DNA of 47,630 nt from Porphyromonadaceae bacterium UBA7042. Lineage in GTDB: Bacteria > Bacteroidota > Bacteroidia > Bacteroidales > Muribaculaceae. Of this stretch, positions 7,622 through 16,300 are shown piece by piece. A program made the position numbers and the translations under genes. The DNA lies in the NCBI GenBank assembly GCA_002494015.1, contig DLAR01000065.1:1-47630 (forward strand), given 5' to 3'. Position 1 is the stretch's first letter, and the number at the start of each line of letters is the position of its first letter. The notes under the pieces were generated by a model, which was given only the letters and a program-made list of their open reading frames with translations, did not search any database and was not told the DNA's origin.

Positions 7622-8625
7622 AGATTGCAATTGAAAAGCATGTACCTTTTATAAAAGGTGTGTTTGAGCCGGTGGCAGAGACCGTTTATCTTGCCCCCGA
7701 CGAGTTTACCCCCGCCGCCGTTGCCGATGTCGACGCGATTGTCACCCGCACCCGCACCCGCTGTGACGCGGCCCTGCTCGACGGCTCCCGGTGCCGCTTT
7801 ATCGGCACCGCCACTATCGGCACCGACCACATCGACCTCGACTATTGCCGCCGCAGGGGCATTAAGGTCGTGAATGCTCCGGGATGCAACGCCCCCGCTG
7901 TCGCCCAGTGGGTGTTTGCGGCGATAAAGGCGGTTTCCGCGCGCCGGTATGAAGACATGACACTCGGCATCGTCGGTGTCGGGCATGTCGGGCGCATCGT
8001 CGAGGCATGGGGACGCAGCCTCGGGATGAGAGTGCTGTTAAACGACCCCCCGCGCGCTGCCCGCGAGGGAAACGGCGCGTTTGTGCCGCTCGAAACCATT
8101 GCCGCCGAGAGCGACGTGATAACTTTCCACACCCCTCTGACACGCGGCGGCGAGTGCCCGACCTATCATCTGTGTGACGAAAAATTTGTCGGTTCATTGA
8201 AACGCCGTCCTGTTATCCTCAATGCCGCTCGCGGTCCCGTGACCGCTACTGCCGCCCTTGTCGACGGTCTCGACAGCGGGTTTGTCGGCGGCCTCGGCAT
8301 CGACTGCTGGGAAGGGGAGCCGTCGATTGACCTCGACCTGCTCAACAGGGCCAAGGTCGCCACTCCCCACATCGCCGGTTACTCGATTCAGGGCAAAATC
8401 CGCGCCACCGCGATGGTGGTCGACGCATTGTCGCGCCATTTCGGCGTGGTTCCCGCCCCTCTTGCCGTCGATGTCCCCGGCCCGGCACCTCAGGCCGTCA
8501 GTGATGCCGACATCACCTATGACATTCTTGCCGACACCGCCCTTCTCCGGGCCGCCGTCCCATCGCTACCCGCGTCATTCGAACAACTCCGCAACAATTA
8601 TGACTTGCGCTCCGAAATACAATGA
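7618..8625 (+). CDS. pdxB: 4-phosphoerythronate dehydrogenase
   Basis: NAD-dependent oxidation of 4-phosphoerythronate, the second step of the DXP-dependent route to pyridoxal phosphate. At 335 residues it shows the D-2-hydroxyacid dehydrogenase layout: the catalytic-domain motif TATIGTDHIDLDYC, the Rossmann motif GIVGVGHVGR, catalytic Arg in NAARGPV, Glu in GIDCWEGEP and His in TPHIAGYS. Start 7618 overlaps the upstream stop; six in-frame codons further upstream (from 7600) are inside the previous gene and lack family similarity. Its stop overlaps the next start by 4 bp. Confidence 0.92.
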   Translation: MKIAIEKHVPFIKGVFEPVAETVYLAPDEFTPAAVADVDAIVTRTRTRCDAALLDGSRCRFIGTATIGTDHIDLDYCRRRGIKVVNAPGCNAPAVAQWVFAAIKAVSARRYEDMTLGIVGVGHVGRIVEAWGRSLGMRVLLNDPPRAAREGNGAFVPLETIAAESDVITFHTPLTRGGECPTYHLCDEKFVGSLKRRPVILNAARGPVTATAALVDGLDSGFVGGLGIDCWEGEPSIDLDLLNRAKVATPHIAGYSIQGKIRATAMVVDALSRHFGVVPAPLAVDVPGPAPQAVSDADITYDILADTALLRAAVPSLPASFEQLRNNYDLRSEIQ

Positions 8626-10412
8626 TTATGAAAGATAAGATATATTCCATTCTTCCCTCCGGCTATTATACAATATGGTGGGTTGCAACGTTGCTGACAT
8701 TTTTATGGTTTGATATATCGTGGTGCATGTTCACGTCTTTCCGGCCATTTACCGATTATATGTCGATTTATGTCGTGCTGTTGGCGGCCGCGACTTTATT
8801 CTCAATGCCAGCGGCGTTGTCGCGGCGGGGATGGATACAGGCGGCTCTTCTGATTATTCTCGACATGCTTTTTGTCGCCAATCTTATGTATGCCCGTACC
8901 TACATGGTGCCAATTCCGCTCGAAAGTTACGCGATAGCTGGAAATCTCGCCGGTTTTGGCTCGTCTGTCATTGAATCGTTGCGTTGGAGCGATTTGTTGT
9001 TCCCGGCGATCACGGCAGCAGCTGCCGTGATATCTCTGTGCATACAGAGACATCACGCAAGAACGGCTAAACATCTTTGGGTTTATTTAGCTGTGCTGGT
9101 GTTGACGCTAGGCGCGTCCTATGTGACGATAGCCTGTCGCGGAGGGTTTAAGGAGCGCTTTTCGTCTATGGCAAGGTCGGTTAATGACCAGCAGTCCGCC
9201 GCCCCGGTTTACACGATATTCTGTACTATGGCCTATGACTGGTTGACTCTTGACGAGCCGTTGTCCCCGGAGGTGGAGGCCGAGACCAAGAAATGGTTTA
9301 CCGGACATAAAAAAATGACGGATCGTTATGCTCTGTCAGTGGCCCGGGACACTCTCGACTCTCCACCCCGGAACGTCGTGATACTGTTGTGCGAATCCTT
9401 GGAATCGTGGCCTATCGGGTTGACACTGGAGGGGAAAGAAATAACACCGTTTTTGAATTCGGTAATAGCTGACACATCGGTCTATTATTGTCCAAATGTA
9501 CTCACGCAAGTGAAAGATGGTCGTTCAATTGACGGTCAGTTGCTTTATCTCGCTGGTCAGCTCCCGCTGGCATCAGGTGTGTATAGCATGAAGTATGCGT
9601 CTGGCGAGTATAAGGGGTTGCCGAGGGCGATGAAGGAGAACGGGGCGCATGCCTATCTGTTGTCGGCGGACCGTCGGATGACGTGGAATCAGGCCCCGGT
9701 GGCAGCTGCAATGGGAATTGATTCGCTGCTTATGTCTGACTTTTGGAACCCTGATGCGCCTGTCGGCAGTTATATTACTGATGGAGAACTTTTTGACAGA
9801 AGTATCGGCATGATGGATTCCGGCCGTTTGTGGCCTGAGGGCCAGTATGCCTTTCTGATGTGGGTTACTCATACAGGGCACAATCCGTTTGTACTTCCCG
9901 ACGGGTTAGACACGTTATCGCTTGACGGCGACTATCCTGCGCTGCTGTCAGATTATATCTCGACCACTCATTATGTCGATGAGGCTTTGAAACATATAGT
10001 GGAGTATGTAATGTCCCGTGAAGATGCCGGCAGGACTGTCGTGGCGGTTGTCGGAGACCACGAGGGGCTTGCCTCGTCACGAAAGGATTTTGCCGACGCT
10101 TATCCGTGGGTTTCCGACAGGCCGTTTACGCCGTTAATTCTGATAAATTCACCCTATTCGGGACATGATGACAAAGTAATAGGGCAGGTCGATGTATATT
10201 CTGCCCTGCTTGACGCAGCAGGTCTATATGGCGACTATGAATGGCGCGGCATGGGGTTGTCTCCTTTTGACAGTTCTCATCCTCGCTGCGCGGTCGGCTC
10301 GACAGGTCAGCTCGTTTCTAATGGCGACAGTGTCGCTCCTGCGGTAGAACGTCATTTGCGTGATTCTTATCCGGCCGCTGATGTGAAAATGCGGTATCAG
10401 CTTGATTTTTAG
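8622..10412 (+). CDS. LTA synthase/phosphoglycerol transferase-like membrane sulfatase
   Basis: The protein has 596 residues: five N-terminal membrane helices (within 15-172) and a periplasmic alkaline-phosphatase-superfamily domain from about 245. Conserved residues fit the LtaS fold: metal-binding E258 (ILLCESLESW), THTGH with H418, and VVGDHEG with D477/H478. At the position of the catalytic Thr of LtaS the sequence is DGRSIDGQ, giving Ser302. It probably transfers phosphoglycerol or phosphoethanolamine to an envelope glycan or lipid; the substrate cannot be told. Translation is coupled to pdxB (ATGA at 8622). A second ATG at 8628 is also possible. The stop overlaps the convergent LD-carboxypeptidase stop. 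Confidence 0.85.
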   Translation: MIMKDKIYSILPSGYYTIWWVATLLTFLWFDISWCMFTSFRPFTDYMSIYVVLLAAATLFSMPAALSRRGWIQAALLIILDMLFVANLMYARTYMVPIPLESYAIAGNLAGFGSSVIESLRWSDLLFPAITAAAAVISLCIQRHHARTAKHLWVYLAVLVLTLGASYVTIACRGGFKERFSSMARSVNDQQSAAPVYTIFCTMAYDWLTLDEPLSPEVEAETKKWFTGHKKMTDRYALSVARDTLDSPPRNVVILLCESLESWPIGLTLEGKEITPFLNSVIADTSVYYCPNVLTQVKDGRSIDGQLLYLAGQLPLASGVYSMKYASGEYKGLPRAMKENGAHAYLLSADRRMTWNQAPVAAAMGIDSLLMSDFWNPDAPVGSYITDGELFDRSIGMMDSGRLWPEGQYAFLMWVTHTGHNPFVLPDGLDTLSLDGDYPALLSDYISTTHYVDEALKHIVEYVMSREDAGRTVVAVVGDHEGLASSRKDFADAYPWVSDRPFTPLILINSPYSGHDDKVIGQVDVYSALLDAAGLYGDYEWRGMGLSPFDSSHPRCAVGSTGQLVSNGDSVAPAVERHLRDSYPAADVKMRYQLDF

Positions 10413-11329
10413 CTGTCATCCGACCATCGGACAGTGACCCCGGTCGGCCTCACGTCGAGAGTGGCGGTCAGGGAGCAGGGGATGGGAATGTTGTGGTCGA
10501 CGTGGCCTATCGGGACGTTGAACGCGACGGGGAAGTCATAGGGGGCGACCATCGAGGCAATCATCTGCTCCATCGAGGTGTAGTCGGCATCGGGCTGGTA
10601 CTGGGTGAAACGCCCGACGACGAGACCCGCGAGTTTTTCAAGCACACCGCTGAGTTTCAACGTGTAGAAAATACGCTCGACTTTGTATACCGGCTCCGAG
10701 ACATCCTCGATAAACAATATGTTGCCGGGACGGATTACATCCCACGGCGTGTTTATCAGTCCGGCAATAACCGCGAGGTTCCCGCCGGTGAGCTGCGCGG
10801 TTGCCGTGCCGGTGCGGTTGAGGTCGTGCGGCTCGATGTCGATGGCCGGTAGGCTCCCTTCAAGAATTGAAAACAGTGTCATCGAGTCTTCGTCCTCGCC
10901 CTTGTGCTCGGCTATGTGTTTTGTCATCGGGGCATGGATTGACGCGATTCCGTGGCGCGACATGAGGGCATGGAATGCCGAGATGTCGCTGTAACCCACT
11001 ATCCATTTCGGGTCGTCGCGCAGCGGTAGCTTGTCGAGACGCTCGATGAGGTGGACGAAACCGTAGCCGCCGCGCGCGCAGAGTATAGCGCGTGTCGAGG
11101 GGTCGGTCAATGCCGTTTCGAGGTCGTCGCCGCGCTGGCGCGGGGTTCCCGAGTAGGTGCCGAAACGCCCGAATGTGTTTTCAGTGACGTATGGGTCCCA
11201 GCCGTGGTCACGCAGCACTTCCATGCAGCGATACACGACCTGAGGTTTTATAATGCTTGCCGGGGCGGCAATCGCTATGCGGTCACCAGCCTTCAGCGGC
11301 GCGGGGATGAGGATTTCCTGTTCCATCAT
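10409..11329 (-). CDS. LD-carboxypeptidase (peptidase S66)
   Basis: The family cleaves the terminal D-Ala from tetrapeptide stems during murein recycling. The 306 residues show the S66 triad: nucleophile S114 in VGYSDISAFH, Glu in NILFIEDVSEP (E208 or E212) and H276 in IGHVDHNIPIPCS. No signal peptide is present, fitting the cytoplasmic LdcA type. The start has two adjacent ATGs. It follows the radical SAM gene on the same strand after 82 bp holding a heptamer repeat, and is probably cotranscribed with it. Confidence 0.92.
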   Translation of the reverse strand: MMEQEILIPAPLKAGDRIAIAAPASIIKPQVVYRCMEVLRDHGWDPYVTENTFGRFGTYSGTPRQRGDDLETALTDPSTRAILCARGGYGFVHLIERLDKLPLRDDPKWIVGYSDISAFHALMSRHGIASIHAPMTKHIAEHKGEDEDSMTLFSILEGSLPAIDIEPHDLNRTGTATAQLTGGNLAVIAGLINTPWDVIRPGNILFIEDVSEPVYKVERIFYTLKLSGVLEKLAGLVVGRFTQYQPDADYTSMEQMIASMVAPYDFPVAFNVPIGHVDHNIPIPCSLTATLDVRPTGVTVRWSDDS

Positions 11330-11330
11330 T

Positions 11331-11369
11331 AAAAGGGTGAAAGGTGAAGGGTGAAGGGTGGAGGGTGAT
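11331..11369. repeat. GGTGAAR heptamer array
   Basis: About five tandem copies of GGTGAAA/GGTGAAG/GGTGGAG at 7-bp period between the radical SAM and LD-carboxypeptidase genes. The same heptamers recur at 32895, 44293-44375 and 46266. Confidence 0.8.
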
Positions 11370-11411
11370 GCCTCTTTTATCAGGCAGCCGCCCCGCCGCT
11401 TGACGCGAATA

Positions 11412-12188
11412 TCAGCTTACTATTACCGGGATGTCGAGTGCGCGGATGCGCCCGGCGATTGCTTCAAGCTCCTCCCGGGGAACCTTGACGAGGTTTTCGG
11501 CCGGAGTCTTGCGGTCAATGGAGTAAATCATCACCTCGCGCGGCTTTATCTCGCGATATGCATTGATGAGCGCGTCGACTTCGGCCGGGGTGGTATTGTC
11601 GATTGTGACACCGTTGTATTCGCCGCGCAGGAACATGGTCTGTATAATAGCGTCGTGACCGAAGTCTTTCAGCCGACCAATGACCTTTTCGCTCGTGAAC
11701 GACGGTGAGAGCGGGCGGTCGATTTCACGCATAGTGGGGGTGATGGCCGAATCAAGCTTTAGAATCGCGTTGTCGACGCGGTGTAACGCCTTGACGACCG
11801 ACTCGCTGTCGAGACGGGTCGAGTTGCACAGCACGCTGATTTTCACATCGGGGAAATACTTGTCGCGCAACGCTGTGACATCGTCGACGATACCCTCGAA
11901 GTCAGGGTGCATGGTCGGCTCGCCATTGCCCGAAAATGTTATGACATCGAGCTGTTCGCCGGCCTCCTTCATCGAGCGGAGTTTCGTTTCAAGGTCGCCC
12001 TCCACCTCGGCCCGGGAGGGAAGTCCCGCCTTCCCGGGCCCCTGCGCGTTGAATCCCGCCTCGCAATAGAGGCAGTCAAAGGTACACACTTTCCCGTCTC
12101 GGGGACTGAGGTTGACCCCGAGCGACGTGCCGAGCCGCCGCGAGTGGATGGGGCCGAAAATCGTTGAATGAAACAATACAGTCTGCAT
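11412..12188 (-). CDS. Radical SAM protein (COG0731, wyosine-type)
   Basis: The protein is 258 residues from ATG 12188. The 4Fe-4S motif is CTFDCLYC (C35, C39, C42; CX3CX2C), preceded by GPIHSRRLGTSLGVNL, typical of the COG0731 group related to the wyosine enzyme TYW1. The SAM-binding motif TFSGNGEPTMHPDFEG follows. Its substrate is unknown; bacterial members lack tRNA wyosine. ATG 12188 is preferred over the ATG 13 codons upstream because a -7 box TATTTTTG (12196-12203) lies over that extension. Confidence 0.85.
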   Translation of the reverse strand: MQTVLFHSTIFGPIHSRRLGTSLGVNLSPRDGKVCTFDCLYCEAGFNAQGPGKAGLPSRAEVEGDLETKLRSMKEAGEQLDVITFSGNGEPTMHPDFEGIVDDVTALRDKYFPDVKISVLCNSTRLDSESVVKALHRVDNAILKLDSAITPTMREIDRPLSPSFTSEKVIGRLKDFGHDAIIQTMFLRGEYNGVTIDNTTPAEVDALINAYREIKPREVMIYSIDRKTPAENLVKVPREELEAIAGRIRALDIPVIVS

Positions 12189-12195
12189 AATGAGA

Positions 12196-12203
12196 CAAAA
12201 ATA
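12196..12203 (-). promoter_or_regulatory. -7 box TATTTTTG for the radical SAM gene
   Basis: Eight bases upstream of ATG 12188 on the minus strand; the predicted start near 12189 makes the mRNA almost leaderless. No convincing -33 element was seen. Confidence 0.5.
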
Positions 12204-12206
12204 CGA

Positions 12207-12244
12207 AAAAAACGCCACTCGGAACATCCCAAGCAGCGTTTTTT
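12207..12244 (-). terminator. Minus-strand intrinsic terminator without an annotated upstream gene
   Basis: As minus-strand RNA, 12244-12207 folds into a continuous stem (AAAAAACGCUGCUUGG against CCGAGUGGCGUUUUUU) around GAUGUU, with three G-U wobbles, and ends in a U run. On the plus strand the wobbles become A-C mismatches, so the terminator points leftward. Nothing annotated on the minus strand precedes it. Confidence 0.75.
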
Positions 12245-12272
12245 GGTATATTAATTAAATTTGAATCCTTAC

Positions 12273-12467
12273 TTATGCATTAATCGGGAAACAGAAGTGT
12301 CCCTTGGGTTTAGATGGTGTATCTTTTGCCGCCTTTTGAAATAAACGTGTAATTGTTAATAAATCATAATAGCTGGGTTGATTGTTACAAATATGTATTT
12401 TTAATGATATATTCGTAAAAATATTTAAAAATACAGTCGCTATTACTATGAAAGGTATATTTGTCAC
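12273..12467 (-). CDS. Possible small ORF or gene remnant ahead of the orphan terminator
   Basis: An open frame of 64 codons from a GTG, in a very AT-rich stretch. The last 25 residues (QKAAKDTPSKPKGHFCFPINA region) look protein-like and end 28 nt before the minus-strand terminator at 12207-12244, as a true gene end would. The N-terminal part is low-complexity and AT-driven. It could be the 3' remnant of a lost gene, a small protein, or chance. I recognise no family. The rest of 12189-12496 holds the promoter of the lipoprotein at 12456 and nothing else I can identify. Confidence 0.3.
   Translation of the reverse strand: MTNIPFIVIATVFLNIFTNISLKIHICNNQPSYYDLLTITRLFQKAAKDTPSKPKGHFCFPINA
12456..12463 (+). 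promoter_or_regulatory. -7 box TATATTTG for the lipoprotein gene
   Basis: A perfect TAnnTTTG; predicted start near 12470, leader about 27 nt. No -33 TTTG at the usual distance. Confidence 0.55.
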
Positions 12468-12496
12468 TGTATCACCCGATAAAAAAAGTAAGGCTT

Positions 12497-13255
12497 ATGA
12501 AAAAGTATAAATTATTGTTGGCATCAATGTTTGCCTTGTTGATGACATCGTGTGTGAACGACTTGTATCAAGATTTGGCAAAGGCAATTAATGACGAGAT
12601 GGTCAATAAAGGAGTGTCGAGCTATGAGGTTACGGGTGAAATGAACGGAGACGATATTGATTATCGACATGCATCATTCATTGATTCAGATCCTTGCGGG
12701 GAATGCTCGCTTTCACCTGATTTCAAATTTAGTTTGTATGTCGAAATGCCCCGTCGCAACGATTCAACTGATTTCTTCTTTATGATTGAAATGCGGTTAT
12801 TGGAGGTTCCCAAAGCAGGCATGGTCTATCAGGCTCAGCCGATACCGCTTGACCGAGAATCGGCAGTCAGATGGGAATCAGGGGTCAGCCCCGACTTTAT
12901 AGGGGTGACGGCATCATATCTCCCGCGTCCGCATCAGGTGTGTGACACATCGTCGGTAGATAAAACAATCAGGAAGGGAATCATGCCTATGATTCCTGTT
13001 GAGATGCGCGATGCCACTGTCAGATTTGACAAAATCACAGACGGTAAGAACGATAAGTACAGAAAAATAGAATTGACATTTAACGGAGACATGACATTCG
13101 CCGCCAAGATTGCCCCGGAGATAAAAAAGGAAGTTTCATTGCGTGATTGCCGGATTACGATATATAATGCCAAAGTTTATGACAAATATCCTTACAGCGA
13201 TGTCATCTGGACATCGTCGCCCGGATTTGTCGCTGACTTTTACCCCCACCGATAA
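12497..13255 (+). CDS. Predicted lipoprotein of unknown function
   Basis: The product is 252 residues from ATG 12497, which gives a clean lipoprotein signal MKKYKLLLASMFALLMTSC (Cys19 the lipidated residue); the upstream in-frame start at 12461 overlaps the -7 box. The following Val-Asn-Asp is compatible with surface or outer-membrane sorting. The rest looks like an all-beta extracytoplasmic domain; I recognise no family. A single-gene unit: own promoter and the terminator at 13301-13333. Confidence 0.8.
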   Translation: MKKYKLLLASMFALLMTSCVNDLYQDLAKAINDEMVNKGVSSYEVTGEMNGDDIDYRHASFIDSDPCGECSLSPDFKFSLYVEMPRRNDSTDFFFMIEMRLLEVPKAGMVYQAQPIPLDRESAVRWESGVSPDFIGVTASYLPRPHQVCDTSSVDKTIRKGIMPMIPVEMRDATVRFDKITDGKNDKYRKIELTFNGDMTFAAKIAPEIKKEVSLRDCRITIYNAKVYDKYPYSDVIWTSSPGFVADFYPHR

Positions 13256-13258
13256 ATG

Positions 13259-13286
13259 TAAGAGGTTGTTTAAAAACAACCTTTAA
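13259..13286. repeat. Mini-hairpin repeat, best-conserved copy
   Basis: A near-perfect palindrome, arms AGGTTGTTT / AAACAACCT, 3 bp after the lipoprotein stop. It sits just before the terminator and lacks its own T-tract. Confidence 0.75.
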
Positions 13287-13300
13287 ATCCCATAAAAAAG

Positions 13301-13333
13301 ATAGGCTGCCCGAAAAAAATTCGGGCAGCCTAT
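13301..13333. terminator. Bidirectional intrinsic terminator
   Basis: A perfect 14-bp stem (ATAGGCTGCCCGAA and complement) with a 5-nt A loop, T-rich on both outer sides. It separates two convergent genes and can serve both. Confidence 0.9.
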
Positions 13334-13358
13334 TGTTTTGAACAGATTAATCAGTGTT

Positions 13359-16300
13359 TTATTTTACGCTGATTTTGAGGACGGAAGTTTTGCCGTCGGC
13401 AGCGGTAGCGCGGACGATGTAGATTCCCTTGACAAGGTTTTCGGTCGGGAGTGAGTCGCGACCGGCAGTGGCGATGCGGCCTTGAATATCGTAGATTTCA
13501 ATCGAGCATCCTTCGGCGCTGACAATGCCGCCTGCATAGGTTACGGCGTTTTCAACGGTAACGTCGGCGATGCCTGATTCTTTTTCAACGGTAACGTAAA
13601 GGACTGCCTTGATTGAGCCGTGGGCAAAGGTGATAGTGGCGGTTCCGGCTTTTACGAGGGCGATTTCAAGGTTGAGCTCGGTCATCTCGTCATTGGCAAA
13701 TTCCATATTGCCGTTCAGGTAGGCCACGTTTTCATCAGAGCTTTCGGCGACGATGTTGCCGTCGGTGAGGTCGACATTGGAAATAAGCAGCTTGGCAGTT
13801 ACAGTCGAGCCTTCGATACCCTTGATTTCGTCGGGCGAGAATGTCATGCTCGCGCCGAGGTCGCGCTCAAAGTAAAGCTCGGGAAGTGACATGTAGTCAG
13901 TGTACCAAGGCATGTCGATGAATGAGCCGAATTTGTAACCGATTTCGCGGAACCAGAAAGAGTCGGCTTCGTCAGCTGCGACAGTGGTGCCTTCGGTGGC
14001 CAGCTCGGCATTTTCAACAGGCGGAATCTCGGTGATGACATAGTTGTTGCCCAGTTTCGCCTCGGGGGCTGCGGGAAGAACCTTAAATTCACCTTTTTCA
14101 GAGTCGTTGGGATCGGGTACCCACTCATAGCGCTCGCCATCATCAATAGAAGAATAACCCACGATGCGGTGTACGCACTCTGAATCCTCGGCAACGTTGA
14201 ACTCGCTGAGAGCGACGACGCAGTTGTCGATTACGCGGAAGTTTTCGTCTTCTTCAGCTTCGGCCGAGTCAAGACGGCCGGCGATACCACCGGCGTTGGA
14301 TCCGTTGACGCTGATAGTTCCTTCTACAAGAACTCGCTTGATAGTGGAGCGGTTCATGGTTCCCGCAACGCCGCCGACGTTGCCCTGTCCCTTGATAGAG
14401 GCATCAATGTGGCAGTCGGTCACAGTCGATGGCGTTACTTCAAAACCGGCGGCAAGACCGCCTACATTGCTGCGGCCTTCAAGGACACCAGAGAAAGAGC
14501 ATGCAGTAAACTCGCAGGCACGGGCCGAGTAGACAAGGCCACCGAGTCCCGATGCGTTGGGGACGATGATGTTTGCGTTTTTAACGCCGCAGGCTTCGGC
14601 AATCAGGTTGTTGGCGCTTACTGCCAAAATGCCGAGGCGGACGTTGACTCCGGCAAGGTCAAAGGCCGGGTCGATGACGCTGACGTTACTCATCATAGCA
14701 TTGTTGGCCTGACTGGCGACAAATGATAAATCCTTAACACCAAGGGTGTTGCCGGTGTATTGGAGCGAAACGTTGGAGAATGTCACATTTTTAATGACGG
14801 CTATTTCGGGTGTTTCTCCATAGGCGGCATTGTGGCCGAGAGCCGTGAAGAACGCGAGTCCCGACTTGTCAGATGATATTGTGAGGTTCTTGATTTCAAA
14901 TCCCTGTCCGTCAAGCGATCCGAGGAATTCCCCCTCGATGGGGCGGAAAGCCTGGCCTTCGCAGTCGATGCTGTTGGCAAGGCGGAAATGGGATGTCAGG
15001 TTGTTGCGTATCTGGTCAAGGTCGCCGAATGTTTTGATGAGGTAGGGGGACTGTGCGGTACCTTCGCCTTCAAAGTTGTTTAGGGGGAGCTTGATAAATT
15101 CGTTGTGAACTTCCAATTTGTTGCCGATTCCCGGTAGCTTGAGGTTGTAGGTTATCATGATGGTCGGGTCGGTAGTGGTATTGGCCACATAGCAGAAGTC
15201 TCCCGAATGGGTTCCGTCGATTTTGCGGCTTGCTATTATATTGCCTTTTGAGTCACACACGGCAAGGGCGAGGTCGGTGCCTGTCGAGCCTTGACGGTAG
15301 CTGTAGACCCATGCCAGATACTCATGGTCCTTGTTAGTGTTGAACAAGTAGGGGTTGAGCACTGAGCCGTTGAGGTTGACAATCACTCGCGCTGCATTGG
15401 GACCGAAATTGAGAGTGTCGATGTGGTGGAGTTCTCCGTCGGGTGTGAACCAAGCCACATAGTCGGCAATATTCTCGGTGTCGGCTCCTGACGCGCGGAC
15501 CGAAGCGACATAGTAAACCTTGCCGTCGGAAATCGTGCGGTCAGGAGATGAGATTACACTCCAGATTTCGTTTTCGTATTCAAAGAGCATGGGCACCATG
15601 CCGACAACGTCGAGTGACGGATAATCGACAAGAACGGTGGCATAGTCGCCGTCTTCAGTGTACATGTTGAAGCCATACTGCTTGCTGTGACCGGGGAGAT
15701 CCCAGAATTCGGTATAACTGTCGCTCTTGTTGCCGAAACGTGTAATCTCGTTGCCTTCGATGTCATAGACGGCATAGTAGGCCGAGGAGTCGTCGGTCAG
15801 ACCTGAATCGACAACCGTGATGATATAGCAGGGGTTGTCGCTGTCGCTGAAGTCGAACGTGATGTCAGAGGCCCCCGAGAAATTTCCCAGTGCGTAGGAC
15901 CTGAACTGGAAATCGGAGCTTTCGGCGCCGACACAAGGAATCTTGGTCTCGGCAACCTGCGTGTATTCATTGCCCGATGCCTTGTAAAGAGTTATTACAT
16001 AATTGTTGTCTTTGGCAAGAGTCGGATCCGAGGCTGTGGGGTCGTCAAGGAAAGTCTTTTCATAAAGGGCGGTGGCGATGTAGACATCGTTTCCCTTGGT
16101 GGTCATTACAAACGGAATGGTCTCGTTTATTCCGTCGGAATAGGCCAGCTTGAGGTCGATATTAAACGATGTGACTTTCTCGGCCGGTGTACCCCAGCCG
16201 GCTTTCTTGTAGACTGTATAGTTGACATGTTCTTTGTCTTCGCCATCCCAAGATGTTTCTTCAGACAAGGCAATCAGGAAGTTTTCGCTGATGCTGTTGC

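Noticed and set aside
11331..11369. Possible CRISPR-like array
   Set aside because: The heptamers are directly adjacent without spacers and there are no cas genes.
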